64,000 bases of DNA. Origin: DASUPK01 sp963819715. Its GTDB lineage: Bacteria; Actinomycetota; Thermoleophilia; Solirubrobacterales; 70-9. The notes beneath the pieces are model-generated. The model searched no databases and was not told where the DNA came from. It saw only the letters and a list, made by a program, of their open reading frames with translations. Below, piece after piece: positions 53,007-61,864 of the stretch (positions are counted from its first letter, which is position 1; the number at the start of each line of letters is the position of its first letter). The translations under genes and the position numbers were made by a program. Location of the stretch: positions 310,001-374,000 of the forward strand of contig CAWFXE010000006.1 of the NCBI GenBank assembly GCA_963819715.1. Direction: 5' to 3'.

Positions 53007-54605
53007 ATGCCCTCCGAGGGGTCATTGGCGCGCACGACCGTCAACGAGTCCGGCAGCTACGAGCCGCCGGCGGGGATCGTGGACGAGCTGTTCGCCGGGC
53101 TCGGCGAGCCGCGCGCGCATGCATCGAGCCTGGTCGACGGTCTCGACCGGATGGGTCGCTTCATGCTGATGGAGCTGGGGAAGCGCCGGGACATCGCGTT
53201 CACCCAGCAGGGCATCACATTCGAGATCGCCGGGGCCGACGGCGGGCCGGGCCGCGACCGGCCCTTCCCGCTCGACCTGGTCCCGCGGGTCATCCCGGCG
53301 TCCGAGTGGGAGATGATCGAGGCGGGTCTGGCCCAGCGGATTCGCGCGCTGAACGCATTCTGCGACGACGTCTACCACTCGCGCGAGATCGTCCGTGACG
53401 GGATCGTCCCTTGGGAGCTCGTCCTCGGCTGTCCGCAGTTCCGCCGCGCCGTCCACGGGGTGCGGCCGCCGGGAGGCATCTACTGCCACGTCTCCGGTTG
53501 CGACCTGGTTCGCGACGGAGATGGGATCTGGAAGGTGCTCGAGGACAACGTGCGGACGCCATCGGGGATCTCCTACGTGCTGGAGAACCGCCTGGCGATG
53601 ACCCGCCTCGTGCCGGAGCTCTTCAACGAATACTCCGTCCGGCCGGTGGCGGACTACCCCGCGCTGTTGCTCGAGGCGCTGCGCGAGGTGGCGCCGTCCA
53701 GCGAGGTGCCGCGGATCGTGGTCTGGACCCCCGGCCCCGCGAACAGCGCCTACTTCGAGCACGCCTTTCTCGCTCGCCAGATGGGGGTCGATCTGGTCGA
53801 AGCCGGCGACCTCACGGTCCGCGACAACACCTGCTTCGTGCGGACCACCGAGGGCCTGGCTCGAGTCGACGCGATCTACCGCCGACTGGACGACGACTTC
53901 GTCGATCCGCTGGAGTTCCGCCCCGACTCGCTGCTCGGCGTCCCGGGGCTGACCCGCGCCTACCGCGCCGGCACCGTCGCGATCGCCAACGCCATCGGCA
54001 CCGGCGTCGCCGACGACAAGGCGATCTACCGCTACGTGCCGGAGATGATCGGCTACTACCTCGACGAGACGCCGATCCTCGAGAACGTCCGCACCTATCT
54101 GCTGAGCGACCCGGACGAGCTGGCAACGGTCCTCGACCGGCTCGACGAGGTCGTGGTGAAGCCGACCGGCGAGTCGGGCGGGAAGGGCGTCTTCATCGGC
54201 CCCTCGGCGACCGAGGAGGAGATCGAGGCGCAGCGCGCGAGGATCCTGGTCGCCCCCGAGATCTGGATCGCCCAGGAGGTGGTCAACCTCTCGACGGTGC
54301 CGACCGTCACGGCGGACGGCGGCCTCGCTCCGCGCCATGTGGACCTGCGGCCGTTCTCCGTCTACGGCTCGCGGGTGCGGACGGTGCCGGGTGGCCTGAC
54401 GCGGGTGGCGATGGGGGAGGGGTCGATGATCGTCAACTCCTCGCGCGGCGGCGGCTCCAAGGACACCTGGGTCCTCGCCGGGGAGCCCACGACGGCGGAG
54501 CACAAGGCGGTGGCCGAGCCACGATCGGTCCCGGTCGTGCCGGCGGCGCCGGCGGGTGGCGGCTGGAGCGAGCAGCAACAGCAGCAACAACAGGGACGGA
54601 GCTGA
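53007..54605 (+). CDS. Circularly permuted ATP-grasp protein (type 2)
   Basis: A 532-residue ATP-grasp ligase in circularly permuted order. The permuted core shows KVLEDNVRTPSGISYVLENR near 180, an ELFNEYSVRPV segment, and the ATP-binding block VVVKPTGESGGKGVFIGPSAT near 385-405, ending with SVYGSRVRTVPGGLTRVA and SMIVNSSRGGGSKDTWVL. Such proteins are predicted to form peptide or amide bonds and occur together with an alpha-E protein and a transglutaminase, exactly as here. The C-terminus has seven consecutive Gln (54573-54593). The product made by this trio is not known. Confidence 0.85.
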   Translation: MPSEGSLARTTVNESGSYEPPAGIVDELFAGLGEPRAHASSLVDGLDRMGRFMLMELGKRRDIAFTQQGITFEIAGADGGPGRDRPFPLDLVPRVIPASEWEMIEAGLAQRIRALNAFCDDVYHSREIVRDGIVPWELVLGCPQFRRAVHGVRPPGGIYCHVSGCDLVRDGDGIWKVLEDNVRTPSGISYVLENRLAMTRLVPELFNEYSVRPVADYPALLLEALREVAPSSEVPRIVVWTPGPANSAYFEHAFLARQMGVDLVEAGDLTVRDNTCFVRTTEGLARVDAIYRRLDDDFVDPLEFRPDSLLGVPGLTRAYRAGTVAIANAIGTGVADDKAIYRYVPEMIGYYLDETPILENVRTYLLSDPDELATVLDRLDEVVVKPTGESGGKGVFIGPSATEEEIEAQRARILVAPEIWIAQEVVNLSTVPTVTADGGLAPRHVDLRPFSVYGSRVRTVPGGLTRVAMGEGSMIVNSSRGGGSKDTWVLAGEPTTAEHKAVAEPRSVPVVPAAPAGGGWSEQQQQQQQGRS

Positions 54606-55594
54606 TGCTGGCCCGCATCGCCCACCAGCTCTACTGGGTCGGCCGCTACGTCGCGCGCGCCGAGCACTCCTCGCGCCTGCTCGAGTCGATGATGCAGGCG
54701 AGCATCCACGGCCCGGCGCAGGAGGGCGCCATCGCGCCCTCTTGGCACGAGGTGATGGCGGTGCTCGGAGCGGGAGTCGATCCAGAGGAGGACCCGGAGC
54801 TGAGCGCCGTGCAGGCGGTGAGGACGCTGACGCTCGACCGCGAGAGCCCGGCGTCGGTGAGCTGGTGCATGGACTCCGCCCGAGCGGGAGCCAAGACCGT
54901 CCGCGACGTCATTCCCCGGGAGATGTGGGAGGCCCTCAACACCGCCTACCTCGAACTGGACTCCAGCGACCTCGGCGCCGCGCTGCGAACCGGCCCGCTC
55001 TCCGTCTACTCCTACGTGCGCGAGCGCTGCGCGCTGTTCTGGGGATTGGCGGAGCAGACGATGCTCCGAGACCAGGCGCATTCGTTCCTCGCCGCCGGCC
55101 GCCACATGGAGGCGGCGAGCGTGATGCTGCGCGTCCTCCGCGTCTCCATCCACGGCGTGATCGAGGCGCCCGATCGCGAGTCCGATCCCAGCACCGACGC
55201 CCAGGCGCTCGCGCTGCTGCAGGCGGTCGGCGGCGTGGAGGCCTTTCGCCGCTCCCGGGTGGGACCGGCGGGGATCGCCGAGGTGGTGGCCTTCCTGCTG
55301 TTCGAGCCCCGCTTCCCGGACTCGGTCGCCTCCTCCATCGACCTGCTGGCCGATCGGCTCCGCGAGGCCGATGCGAACCAGCAGCTCTCGCCCCCGCTGC
55401 TGCGCCTCCCCCGCCTGCGGGCCGACCTGGAGTTCCACGGCAGCGCACCCCAGCGGAACGGCGGGTCGGAGTACGCACAGGGGCTCAATGACCTGCTTGA
55501 GCGGGTGGACGAGGAGCTGCGGACGGTGCACCGTGAGATCGAGAGCCGCTACTTCGCGAGCGCGGCGGAGGTGGGAAGGGTGGCGCCGGTTTGA
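54605..55594 (+). CDS. Alpha-E domain protein
   Basis: A 329-residue all-helical alpha-E protein. The signature opening MLARIAHQLYWVGRYVARAEHSSRLLE and an internal REMWEALNTAYLEL segment match the family, whose conserved Glu and Arg residues suggest an unidentified enzyme activity. It shares the base A of TGATG with the ATP-grasp stop and overlaps the transglutaminase gene, so the three genes form one tightly coupled unit. Confidence 0.85.
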   Translation: MLARIAHQLYWVGRYVARAEHSSRLLESMMQASIHGPAQEGAIAPSWHEVMAVLGAGVDPEEDPELSAVQAVRTLTLDRESPASVSWCMDSARAGAKTVRDVIPREMWEALNTAYLELDSSDLGAALRTGPLSVYSYVRERCALFWGLAEQTMLRDQAHSFLAAGRHMEAASVMLRVLRVSIHGVIEAPDRESDPSTDAQALALLQAVGGVEAFRRSRVGPAGIAEVVAFLLFEPRFPDSVASSIDLLADRLREADANQQLSPPLLRLPRLRADLEFHGSAPQRNGGSEYAQGLNDLLERVDEELRTVHREIESRYFASAAEVGRVAPV

Positions 55595-56433
55595 GATTCG
55601 AGATCGAGTACACGAGCGTCTACGGGTATCCGGCGGAGGTCTGGGACAACCTCAACACCCTGCGGGTGAAGCCGGGATCGAGCATGAATCAGCGAGTCGA
55701 GGGGTTTGAGCTGCGGCTCTCGCCGGATGCGCCGGTGTCGGAGCGGCGCGACTACTTCGGGACGCACGTGCTCGAGTTCGGAATCCACGAGCGACACACC
55801 GAGCTGCGGATCGACGCCGTGTGCCGGGTCGCAACCGAGGCCGAGATCCTTCCGGCGGAGACCGGCTGGGATCGGATCGCCACCCCCGAGTACCGGCTCG
55901 CCGGTGGGGAGTTCCTGCTCCAGGCCGGGACAGCCCCGGCCAACGGGCAGCTCACCCAGCTCGACCAGGCCGTTCGCGCCGACTCACCGCTGGCGACGGC
56001 TCTGCGCGTCGCGGAGCTGATCCCGGAGCGCTTCACCTACCAGCCTGGTGTCACATTCGTCGGGTCCACCGTCGCCGACCTGCTCGAGGCCGGCGCGGGC
56101 GTCTGTCAGGACTTCGTCCACCTGGCCACCAGGCTGCTGCGCGCCCAGGGCATCGCCGCCCGCTACGTCTCGGGATACCTGTTCGCCCCCGGCGAGGAGG
56201 ACGGTCGCGATTCGGCCGAGGTTCAGACCCACGCCTGGGTGGAGGCGCTCGTTCCGGGAGAGGCCGAGCCCATCTGGATCCCGCTCGATCCGACCAACAG
56301 GAAGGTCGCGGACGAGACCCACGTCAAGATCGGCCACGGCCGCTATTACCAGGACGTGCCGCCGATCCGGGGTGTCTACAAGGGCGCCGTTTCGAGCGAG
56401 CTCGACGCGCGGGTGAGCATGCACCGCTTGTAG
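55591..56433 (+). CDS. Transglutaminase-like cysteine protease family protein
   Basis: A 280-residue protein with an N-terminal beta domain (about 1-115) typical of bacterial transglutaminase-like proteins and a C-terminal papain-like fold. The catalytic triad is Cys in GAGVCQDFVHLATRLLRA near 170, His in VQTHAWVEALV near 213 and Asp in IPLDPTNRK near 233. No signal peptide, so it acts in the cytoplasm. It may cleave or modify the peptide made by the neighbouring ATP-grasp enzyme. The TTG start overlaps the alpha-E stop. Confidence 0.85.
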   Translation: MRFEIEYTSVYGYPAEVWDNLNTLRVKPGSSMNQRVEGFELRLSPDAPVSERRDYFGTHVLEFGIHERHTELRIDAVCRVATEAEILPAETGWDRIATPEYRLAGGEFLLQAGTAPANGQLTQLDQAVRADSPLATALRVAELIPERFTYQPGVTFVGSTVADLLEAGAGVCQDFVHLATRLLRAQGIAARYVSGYLFAPGEEDGRDSAEVQTHAWVEALVPGEAEPIWIPLDPTNRKVADETHVKIGHGRYYQDVPPIRGVYKGAVSSELDARVSMHRL

Positions 56434-56562
56434 CCATTCGCACTCTCGACCGCTTGGAGCAAGCCCCAGGCGCGATTTTCGACAGAGGGCCAAAGACCGC
56501 CTGCCTGGGCACGCCTACCGTGGCTGATGTCAGCCGTCGGCGTCCTCCGGGGGGAGTCACCC

Positions 56563-56949
56563 GTGAAGAAAATCGAAGCGTTCATCCGCCATGAGGCGTT
56601 CGAGCCGATCCGCTCCGAGCTGCTCGACAAGGGCTTCCCGTCTCTCTCGATCTCTGAGGTGAAGGGCTCCGGGCGCCAGAAGGGGCTGGTCGAGGCCTAT
56701 AGGGGGTCGACCCTGACGGTCTCGGTCCGGCCGAAGCTGAAGCTCGAGGTCGTCGTGGACGACGGCGATACCGGGAAGGTCGTCGAGATCATCATCCGGC
56801 ACGCTCGCTCCGGGCAGATCGGCGACGGCAAGATCTTCGTGCTGCCGGTGGAGGAGGCGATCAGGATCCGCACGGGCGAGGAAGGCCAGATCGTGCTCCA
56901 GTCGCATACCGAGGAGGAGATCGCCGCCGGCGCGGCGCAGGACGAATGA
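56563..56949 (+). CDS. Nitrogen regulatory protein P-II family
   Basis: A 128-residue PII signal protein. The chain KKIEAFIRHEAFEPIRSELL, SISEVKGSGRQKGLVEAYRGS, KLKLEVVVDDGDTGKVVEIIIRHA and GDGKIFVLPVEEAIRIRTGEEG follow GlnB throughout, including the ATP/2-oxoglutarate residues of the B loop. At the position of Tyr51, the uridylylation site of enterobacterial GlnB, there is Leu (YRGSTL). Hence this PII is probably not uridylylated there. No amtB or glnA is near; it is coupled to a PucR-type regulator. GTG 56563 follows GGGGGGAG; an in-frame ATG at 56527 behind a TACCGT box is an alternative. Confidence 0.85.
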   Translation: MKKIEAFIRHEAFEPIRSELLDKGFPSLSISEVKGSGRQKGLVEAYRGSTLTVSVRPKLKLEVVVDDGDTGKVVEIIIRHARSGQIGDGKIFVLPVEEAIRIRTGEEGQIVLQSHTEEEIAAGAAQDE

Positions 56950-58115
56950 CGATGCGCGAGCTCAGCACCCGGATGATCGAGGCCGTCCTCGACGGCGAGG
57001 GGCTGCAGGGCGTGGCCGAGCTTGCCGCGGCCGAGGCCGGCAGCCCGGTGGCGATCGTGCTGCCGCCGCGAGGGCTGGCGGCGCGCGCGCCCGGCGGCGG
57101 GGAGCTGAACGGGCTGGCCGAGTACGCGAAGGCTCGGGTGGCCGAGACCGAGGCGACAAGTCCCGACCTGATCAGCCTGGAGCGCTCGATCGAAGCGGGC
57201 GGGCGGATCGTCGGCGTCGTCCTGTTGCTCGCGCCGGAGTCGGAGGATGGGGAGACGGCCGTCCTCGTGGACCAGGACGAGATCCTGCGGGCGGCGGCCC
57301 TCGCGGCCCTCGCCGAGGTCGCGGTGGCGGACGCACGCGAAGAGGCCGAGCGGAAGATGCGCGGCGGGCTGATCGAGGAGCTGCGCTCCCGGGAGATCGA
57401 GACGGCCGAGACCACCACCAAAGCCGCGCGGCTGGGCTGCGACCTTGCGCGCGGCGCCATCGCACTGGTGGCCGAGATCGAGTCCGCCAGCCCCAGTCAC
57501 GCGACGGCGCTCGTCGAGGCGGAGTACGAGGGATCCCTCGCGGAGCTCGCCGAGGGGCGGCTCTACGCAATCCTGCCGGCGCGCGGCGGCGACGACGCGC
57601 CCGAGAAGACCCTTCAGGGCGCGAGCCGCATCGCCAATCGCCTTCGCAAGCTCGGCATGGCCGCCGTCTCCTCCTTCTATCCCGATCCCGGCGAGCTCCA
57701 CCGGGCCATCAAGGAGGCGGAGCTCGTCCTCGACGTGATCACGCGGGAGCCCGAGATCGCCGAGGCATTGGAGGAGGGGATCGCGGCGAGCGGGGTGTAC
57801 CGCCTGCTCTTCCGGGCGCTGATCTCCGATCCCGACGAGGTCCGGAGCTTCTACCGCGACACGGTCGAGCCCCTGGTCCGCTACGACGACCAGTACCGCT
57901 CGGACCTGCTCGGCACGCTCGAGGAGTACCTCGCCAGCGACTGCAACATGAACGCGACGGCGCGGGCGATCTTCGCCCACCGCCACACGGTCGCCTACCG
58001 GCTCGAGCGGGTGAAGGAGCTGAGCGGGCTCGATCCGCAGATCTCCGAGGACCGCGAGAGGCTCGGCCTCGGCATCAAGGCGTATCGGATCCTGGCGCCG
58101 GCTCTGCCCAGGTAA
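56946..58115 (+). CDS. PucR-family (CdaR-like) transcriptional regulator
   Basis: A 389-residue regulator. The N-terminal part (1-150) is an unassigned sensor region, the middle (about 150-300) resembles the CdaR/GGDEF-like domain (LAEGRLYAILPARGG), and the C-terminus is the PucR helix-turn-helix (LLGTLEEYLASDCNMNATARAIFAHRHTVAYRLERVKELSG near 320-360). Regulators of this group control use of purines, polyhydroxy compounds and other nitrogen or carbon sources. It overlaps the PII gene by ATGA, so a PII-PucR signalling pair is likely. The target genes are unknown. Confidence 0.82.
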   Translation: MTMRELSTRMIEAVLDGEGLQGVAELAAAEAGSPVAIVLPPRGLAARAPGGGELNGLAEYAKARVAETEATSPDLISLERSIEAGGRIVGVVLLLAPESEDGETAVLVDQDEILRAAALAALAEVAVADAREEAERKMRGGLIEELRSREIETAETTTKAARLGCDLARGAIALVAEIESASPSHATALVEAEYEGSLAELAEGRLYAILPARGGDDAPEKTLQGASRIANRLRKLGMAAVSSFYPDPGELHRAIKEAELVLDVITREPEIAEALEEGIAASGVYRLLFRALISDPDEVRSFYRDTVEPLVRYDDQYRSDLLGTLEEYLASDCNMNATARAIFAHRHTVAYRLERVKELSGLDPQISEDRERLGLGIKAYRILAPALPR

Positions 58116-58120
58116 TCCAA

Positions 58121-58138
58121 TCCGCGGGCGACCGCGGA
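58121..58138. terminator. Hairpin after the PucR gene
   Basis: TCCGCGG (58121-58127), loop GCGA, CCGCGGA (58132-58138), six bases after the stop codon. No T-tract follows. It may end the PII-PucR transcript or protect its 3' end. Confidence 0.4.
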
Positions 58139-58162
58139 CCCGTATCTTGGTCAGGGCACGGG

Positions 58163-59548
58163 ATGACCAGGACTCGGGCCACAGCGATCGTCGCGATGAC
58201 GGCGGCTCTGACCGTCGCGGTCGGCTGCGGGTCGGGCGGGGACCCCGCCTCGTCCAGCGCGACACCCACCCCAACGGGTCAGGCGAGCGCCGCGAAGAAG
58301 CAGCGGCGCTCCGCAAACTGGCCCACCTACCACGCGAACCTGGCGCGGACCGCGGTCGACACGACCTCGCCGGGACTCTCCAGCCTCCACCGGACCTGGA
58401 CGCGGCAGTTCGACGGGCAGGTGTACGCCGAGCCGCTCGCAGTCGGCAATCGCGTCTTCGTCGCGACCGAGAACAACACGGTCTACGCGCTGAACGCGGC
58501 CAACGGCCACATCGCCTGGAAGCGCCATCTCGGCACCCCGGTTCAGGGCTCGACCCTCCCCTGCGGGAACATCGAGCCGGTTACGGGGATCACTGGGACG
58601 CCGGCGATCTCGGGGGACAGGATCTTTGTCACCGCGTTCCTCAGCGGTTACCACCACGTCCTCTTCGGGCTGCGGCTGCGCGGAGGCAAGATCCTCATGA
58701 AGCGGAAAGTCGACGCACCCGGCTCGGATCCGCGAGTGCACCAGGAGCGCTCTGGGCTGTCGGTCTCCAAGGGCCGCGTCTACGTCGAGTACGGCGGCCT
58801 CACCGGAGACTGCGGCGCCTACCGCGGACGGGTCGTTTCGGTGAAGACGCGCGGCAAGGCCCAGAAGAAGTCGTTCACGGTCGGGGTCAACCGGGAGGGC
58901 GGCATCTGGGCGCCGTCCGGAGCCGCCGTCGACCGGGCGGGCAACCTCTTCGTCGTCACCGGGAACGGGGACGAGACGAGCGGCTTTGACTACGGCAACA
59001 GCGTGATCAGGCTCTCGCCGAAGCTGAAGCAGACCGGCTTCTATCGGGCCTCGAACTCGCCGCAGCTCAATCAAACCGACACGGACCTGGGCTCGGTCGG
59101 CCCCACGCTGCTCGGCGGCGACCGCATGTTCGTGATCGGTAAGGAGGGGCTCGGTCTGATCCTCTCCACGACCCACCTGGGCGGCACCGGCGGTGAGCTC
59201 TTCAGCCAAGACGTCTGCAGCGGCGGCGCCTTCGGGGGACTCGCCTACCGGCCGCCGTTCGTCTACGTCCCATGCACCGACGGTCTCCACGCCCTGCGGA
59301 TCAGCGGCAACTCATTCAGCGCGGCCTGGCATGCCGGATCGTCTTCGGCGGGCCCGCCGATCATCTCCGGTGGCGTCGTCTGGAGCATCGACCAGAACGC
59401 GACTTTGCATGGCTACTCTCCGGACACCGGCGGCGAGGTGGCGAGCGCCGATCTCGGCTCCGTCACCCACTTCCCGACTCCCGCGGCGGGCGGCGGGGCG
59501 GCTGTTCGCCCCGCGGACAGCCAGGTGATCGCCTTCGCCGGCGTCTAG
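58163..59548 (+). CDS. Exported PQQ/BamB-like beta-propeller lipoprotein
   Basis: A 461-residue lipoprotein: signal peptide with lipobox TVAVGC near 22, a Ser/Thr/Pro linker, then a seven- or eight-bladed propeller of the PQQ-binding-like type (YAEPLAVGNRVFVATENNTVYALNAANGHIAWK near 95-125, VYVPCTDGLHALRI near 375). It lacks the calcium and PQQ ligands expected of a true quinoprotein alcohol dehydrogenase as far as can be seen, so it may be structural or bind other ligands. It is convergent with two quinoprotein-type sugar dehydrogenase genes. Confidence 0.75.
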   Translation: MTRTRATAIVAMTAALTVAVGCGSGGDPASSSATPTPTGQASAAKKQRRSANWPTYHANLARTAVDTTSPGLSSLHRTWTRQFDGQVYAEPLAVGNRVFVATENNTVYALNAANGHIAWKRHLGTPVQGSTLPCGNIEPVTGITGTPAISGDRIFVTAFLSGYHHVLFGLRLRGGKILMKRKVDAPGSDPRVHQERSGLSVSKGRVYVEYGGLTGDCGAYRGRVVSVKTRGKAQKKSFTVGVNREGGIWAPSGAAVDRAGNLFVVTGNGDETSGFDYGNSVIRLSPKLKQTGFYRASNSPQLNQTDTDLGSVGPTLLGGDRMFVIGKEGLGLILSTTHLGGTGGELFSQDVCSGGAFGGLAYRPPFVYVPCTDGLHALRISGNSFSAAWHAGSSSAGPPIISGGVVWSIDQNATLHGYSPDTGGEVASADLGSVTHFPTPAAGGGAAVRPADSQVIAFAGV

Positions 59549-60780
59549 ACGTTCCGGATACCTGCTTGCGGTGGGGGACGAGCCGGTAGACGGACCCGAG
59601 GCTCGGCTTCCCCTTGTGCTCGGGCCCCCGCTCGGTGATCAGGTAGATGTGCCGGGTGTTGTCCTCGCCGATCGAGGTCAGGAAGATCGCGTTGAACCGG
59701 AAGCTCCTCTGCTTGCCGGCCCGGCGTCCCGCCTTCGGGCGGAAGCCGTAGAGCCTGCCGGTGCAGTAGTCGCCGAAGACGTAGTCGCCGAAGATCTCCC
59801 GGCCGCGGATCCGGGCAAGGTGCGGGTCGCGGACGATGTAGCCGCCGGCCACGGCGCAGCCGGGCCGGTGGCGATAGGCGATCGCGGGCAGCACGGTGTC
59901 GCGCCGAGGGATTCCGCCCTTGAAGGGAGCGAAGGCCTCGTAAGCGGACCAGCCAAAATTCGCCCCGCGCGACTTTGTGACGGGCAGCAGGTCGATCTCC
60001 TCGAAGCGCTCATTTCCGACGTCGCCGATAGCGATCGTTCCGAGGGTTCGGTCGAACGAGATCGCCCTTGGATTGCGCAGCCCGTACGCCCAGATCTCGT
60101 CGCGGCCCGGTCCGCCGGCGAACGGGTTGTCGGGCGGGATGTCATATCCGGACGAAGTCGGATCGATGCGGAGGATCTTTCCGAGCAGCGAGTTGCGGTC
60201 CTGAGCCGTGTTCGTGCGGATCCCCCGCTGGGCCGCCGTCGCCGGTCCCGACGAACAGATGACCGTTGGGTCCGAAGGTGAGCGTGCCGCCGTGGTGAGC
60301 CGGGGTGGGTTCCGGGATGCGGAGGATCGCCTGACCCGAGCCTGGGTCCGCGACCAGCGGGTCGGTGGCGGACCGCTGGTACCGGGCGACGACGAGGGCG
60401 TCGCGGTGGTCGGTGTAGGAGACGTAGAAGTTCCCCGTGCGGGCGTAGTCGGGCGGGAAGGCGACTGAGCTCATCCCCGGCTCGCTGCGGATCCCGTGCG
60501 CTTGGACGAGCGAGCGGATGTCGAGGAACGGCCGACGAAGGAGGCGATCGTTCGAGATCACCCTGACGGCGCCGCCCTTTTGCACGACGTAGAGCTGAGA
60601 TGCCGTTCCCCGCGGCTGGGTGAGATAGACCGGGTTCTTGAGCCTGGCGATGCGATCGAGGGCGACGAACTTCGCGCCCACTGTGTTCTCCGCGCGATTG
60701 GTCAGCCCGACGATCGCCGCCCCGATGGCGACGAGGGCGGCGACGAGGGTCTCTACGCGGCGTCGGTTGATGCGCACCAT
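59463..60780 (-). CDS. PQQ-dependent sugar dehydrogenase-like protein, second copy (one frame break)
   Basis: Soluble glucose/sorbosone dehydrogenase-type six-bladed propeller, about 438 residues after correction. It has a signal anchor (AALVAIGAAIVGL) and family blocks NPVYLTQPRG, GMSSVAFPPDYARTGNFYVSYTD, FGPNGHLFVGTGDGG, RNPRAISFDRTLGTIAIGDVGNERFEEID, NFGWSAYEAF and SVYRLV. The frame breaks at 60218-60219, where one extra base interrupts GPAGDRTNTAQDRNSLLG. It lies four bases after the stop of a paralogue of the same family. The 3' end would overlap the opposing propeller gene by 86 bases; the final 40 residues do not look like the family, so the true end is unsure. Confidence 0.72.
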
Positions 60781-60784
60781 CGCC

Positions 60785-61864
60785 TCAGTGTCGGCGAACG
60801 AGCCGGTAGACCGGTCCGTCGAGCGAGGTCGCGTAGATCGCGCCAACGGCGCCCTCGCCGAACGAGCTCAGGTCGCGCACCCGGATTCCCGTGGGCTTGT
60901 CCCGGCGAGCCCCGGCCGGATCGGGGATCAGAGAGCGGACCTTGCCGGTGCAGAAGTCGCCGTAGACGTAGCGGTGGAGCAGCGAAGGCACTCGCCGGTC
61001 GCGCACGACGTATCCGCCGATCACGGAGCAGGCGTTGCCGGAGCTGCTGTACGCCTTGATCGGTTTCACCGTCGCGCTCGCGGTCGGGGGGTGCGAGCCG
61101 GCAAAAGGCGCGAAGCCCTCGAAGTCGTTCCAGCCGAAGTTGGCCCCGGCGGCCGCCGCGAGCGTCAGGTAGTCGATCTCCTCGAAGCTGTCCTGCCCGA
61201 CGTCGCCGATCGCGATCCGGGGGTGTCCCGGGTCCGTGGTCTCATCGAACGAGAAGCGGAACGGGTTTCGCAACCCGAGTGCGTAGATCGCCGTGGCGCC
61301 GTGGGGGTCGATTCGCAGGAGCTTGCCGAGCATCGAGTTGGGATTCTGCGCGTTGTCCGGTGCATCGCCCGCACCACCGCCGTCTCCGGTCCCGGCGTAG
61401 AGGAAGCCGTCCGGGCCGAACTGCAGCTGTCCGCCGTTGTGGTTCGAGTGATTCGGGTGGGGGACGATCAGCACCTGCCGCAGGGTGCTCGGCGAAGCGT
61501 GGAGGCCGTCGGGGTCCGCGTGGAGCTCGGCGATGTCGATGTCTCCTGCTCGGTTGGTGAAGTAGACGTAGAGCAGCCGGGAGGTCGCATAGTCCGGGCT
61601 GAACGCGACCGAGAGGAGGCCCCGCTCTCCGCCGGAGGTGACGAGGGAGCCGATGTTGAGGAAGGTCCGCCGGTGCTTGTCGCGCACCAGCCGGATGCGC
61701 CCTCCCTGCTCGACCACGAACACGCCGCTCGTCCCCGGGGCCGAGTCGACGTAGGTTGGGCTGTGGAAGCGGCCGATCCGCTTCAGCTTGACCCGCGGCT
61801 TGGCGTCAGCCGGCGGCGGCCCGGCGGCCAGCGCCGCGATGACGATCAGCGCGATCGCGCTTAC
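60785..61864 (-). CDS. PQQ-dependent sugar dehydrogenase-like protein, first copy
   Basis: Paralogue of the next gene: a glucose/sorbosone-dehydrogenase-type propeller of about 359 residues. A signal peptide (SAIALIVIAALAAGPPPADA) precedes RIGRFHSPTYVDSAPGTSGVFVVEQGG; then HPNHSNHNGGQLQFGPDGFLYAGTGDGG near 145 holds the His expected as general base, with RNPFRFSFDETT and IAIGDVGQDSFEEIDYL later. No ATG, GTG or TTG is available before the signal peptide; the codon in the GTGA-like overlap with the upstream stop reads GTA (61864-61862), so either a rare start or a one-base error is present. The substrate is unknown. Confidence 0.72.
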   Translation of the reverse strand, partial: VSAIALIVIAALAAGPPPADAKPRVKLKRIGRFHSPTYVDSAPGTSGVFVVEQGGRIRLVRDKHRRTFLNIGSLVTSGGERGLLSVAFSPDYATSRLLYVYFTNRAGDIDIAELHADPDGLHASPSTLRQVLIVPHPNHSNHNGGQLQFGPDGFLYAGTGDGGGAGDAPDNAQNPNSMLGKLLRIDPHGATAIYALGLRNPFRFSFDETTDPGHPRIAIGDVGQDSFEEIDYLTLAAAAGANFGWNDFEGFAPFAGSHPPTASATVKPIKAYSSSGNACSVIGGYVVRDRRVPSLLHRYVYGDFCTGKVRSLIPDPAGARRDKPTGIRVRDLSSFGEGAVGAIYATSLDGPVYRLVRRH

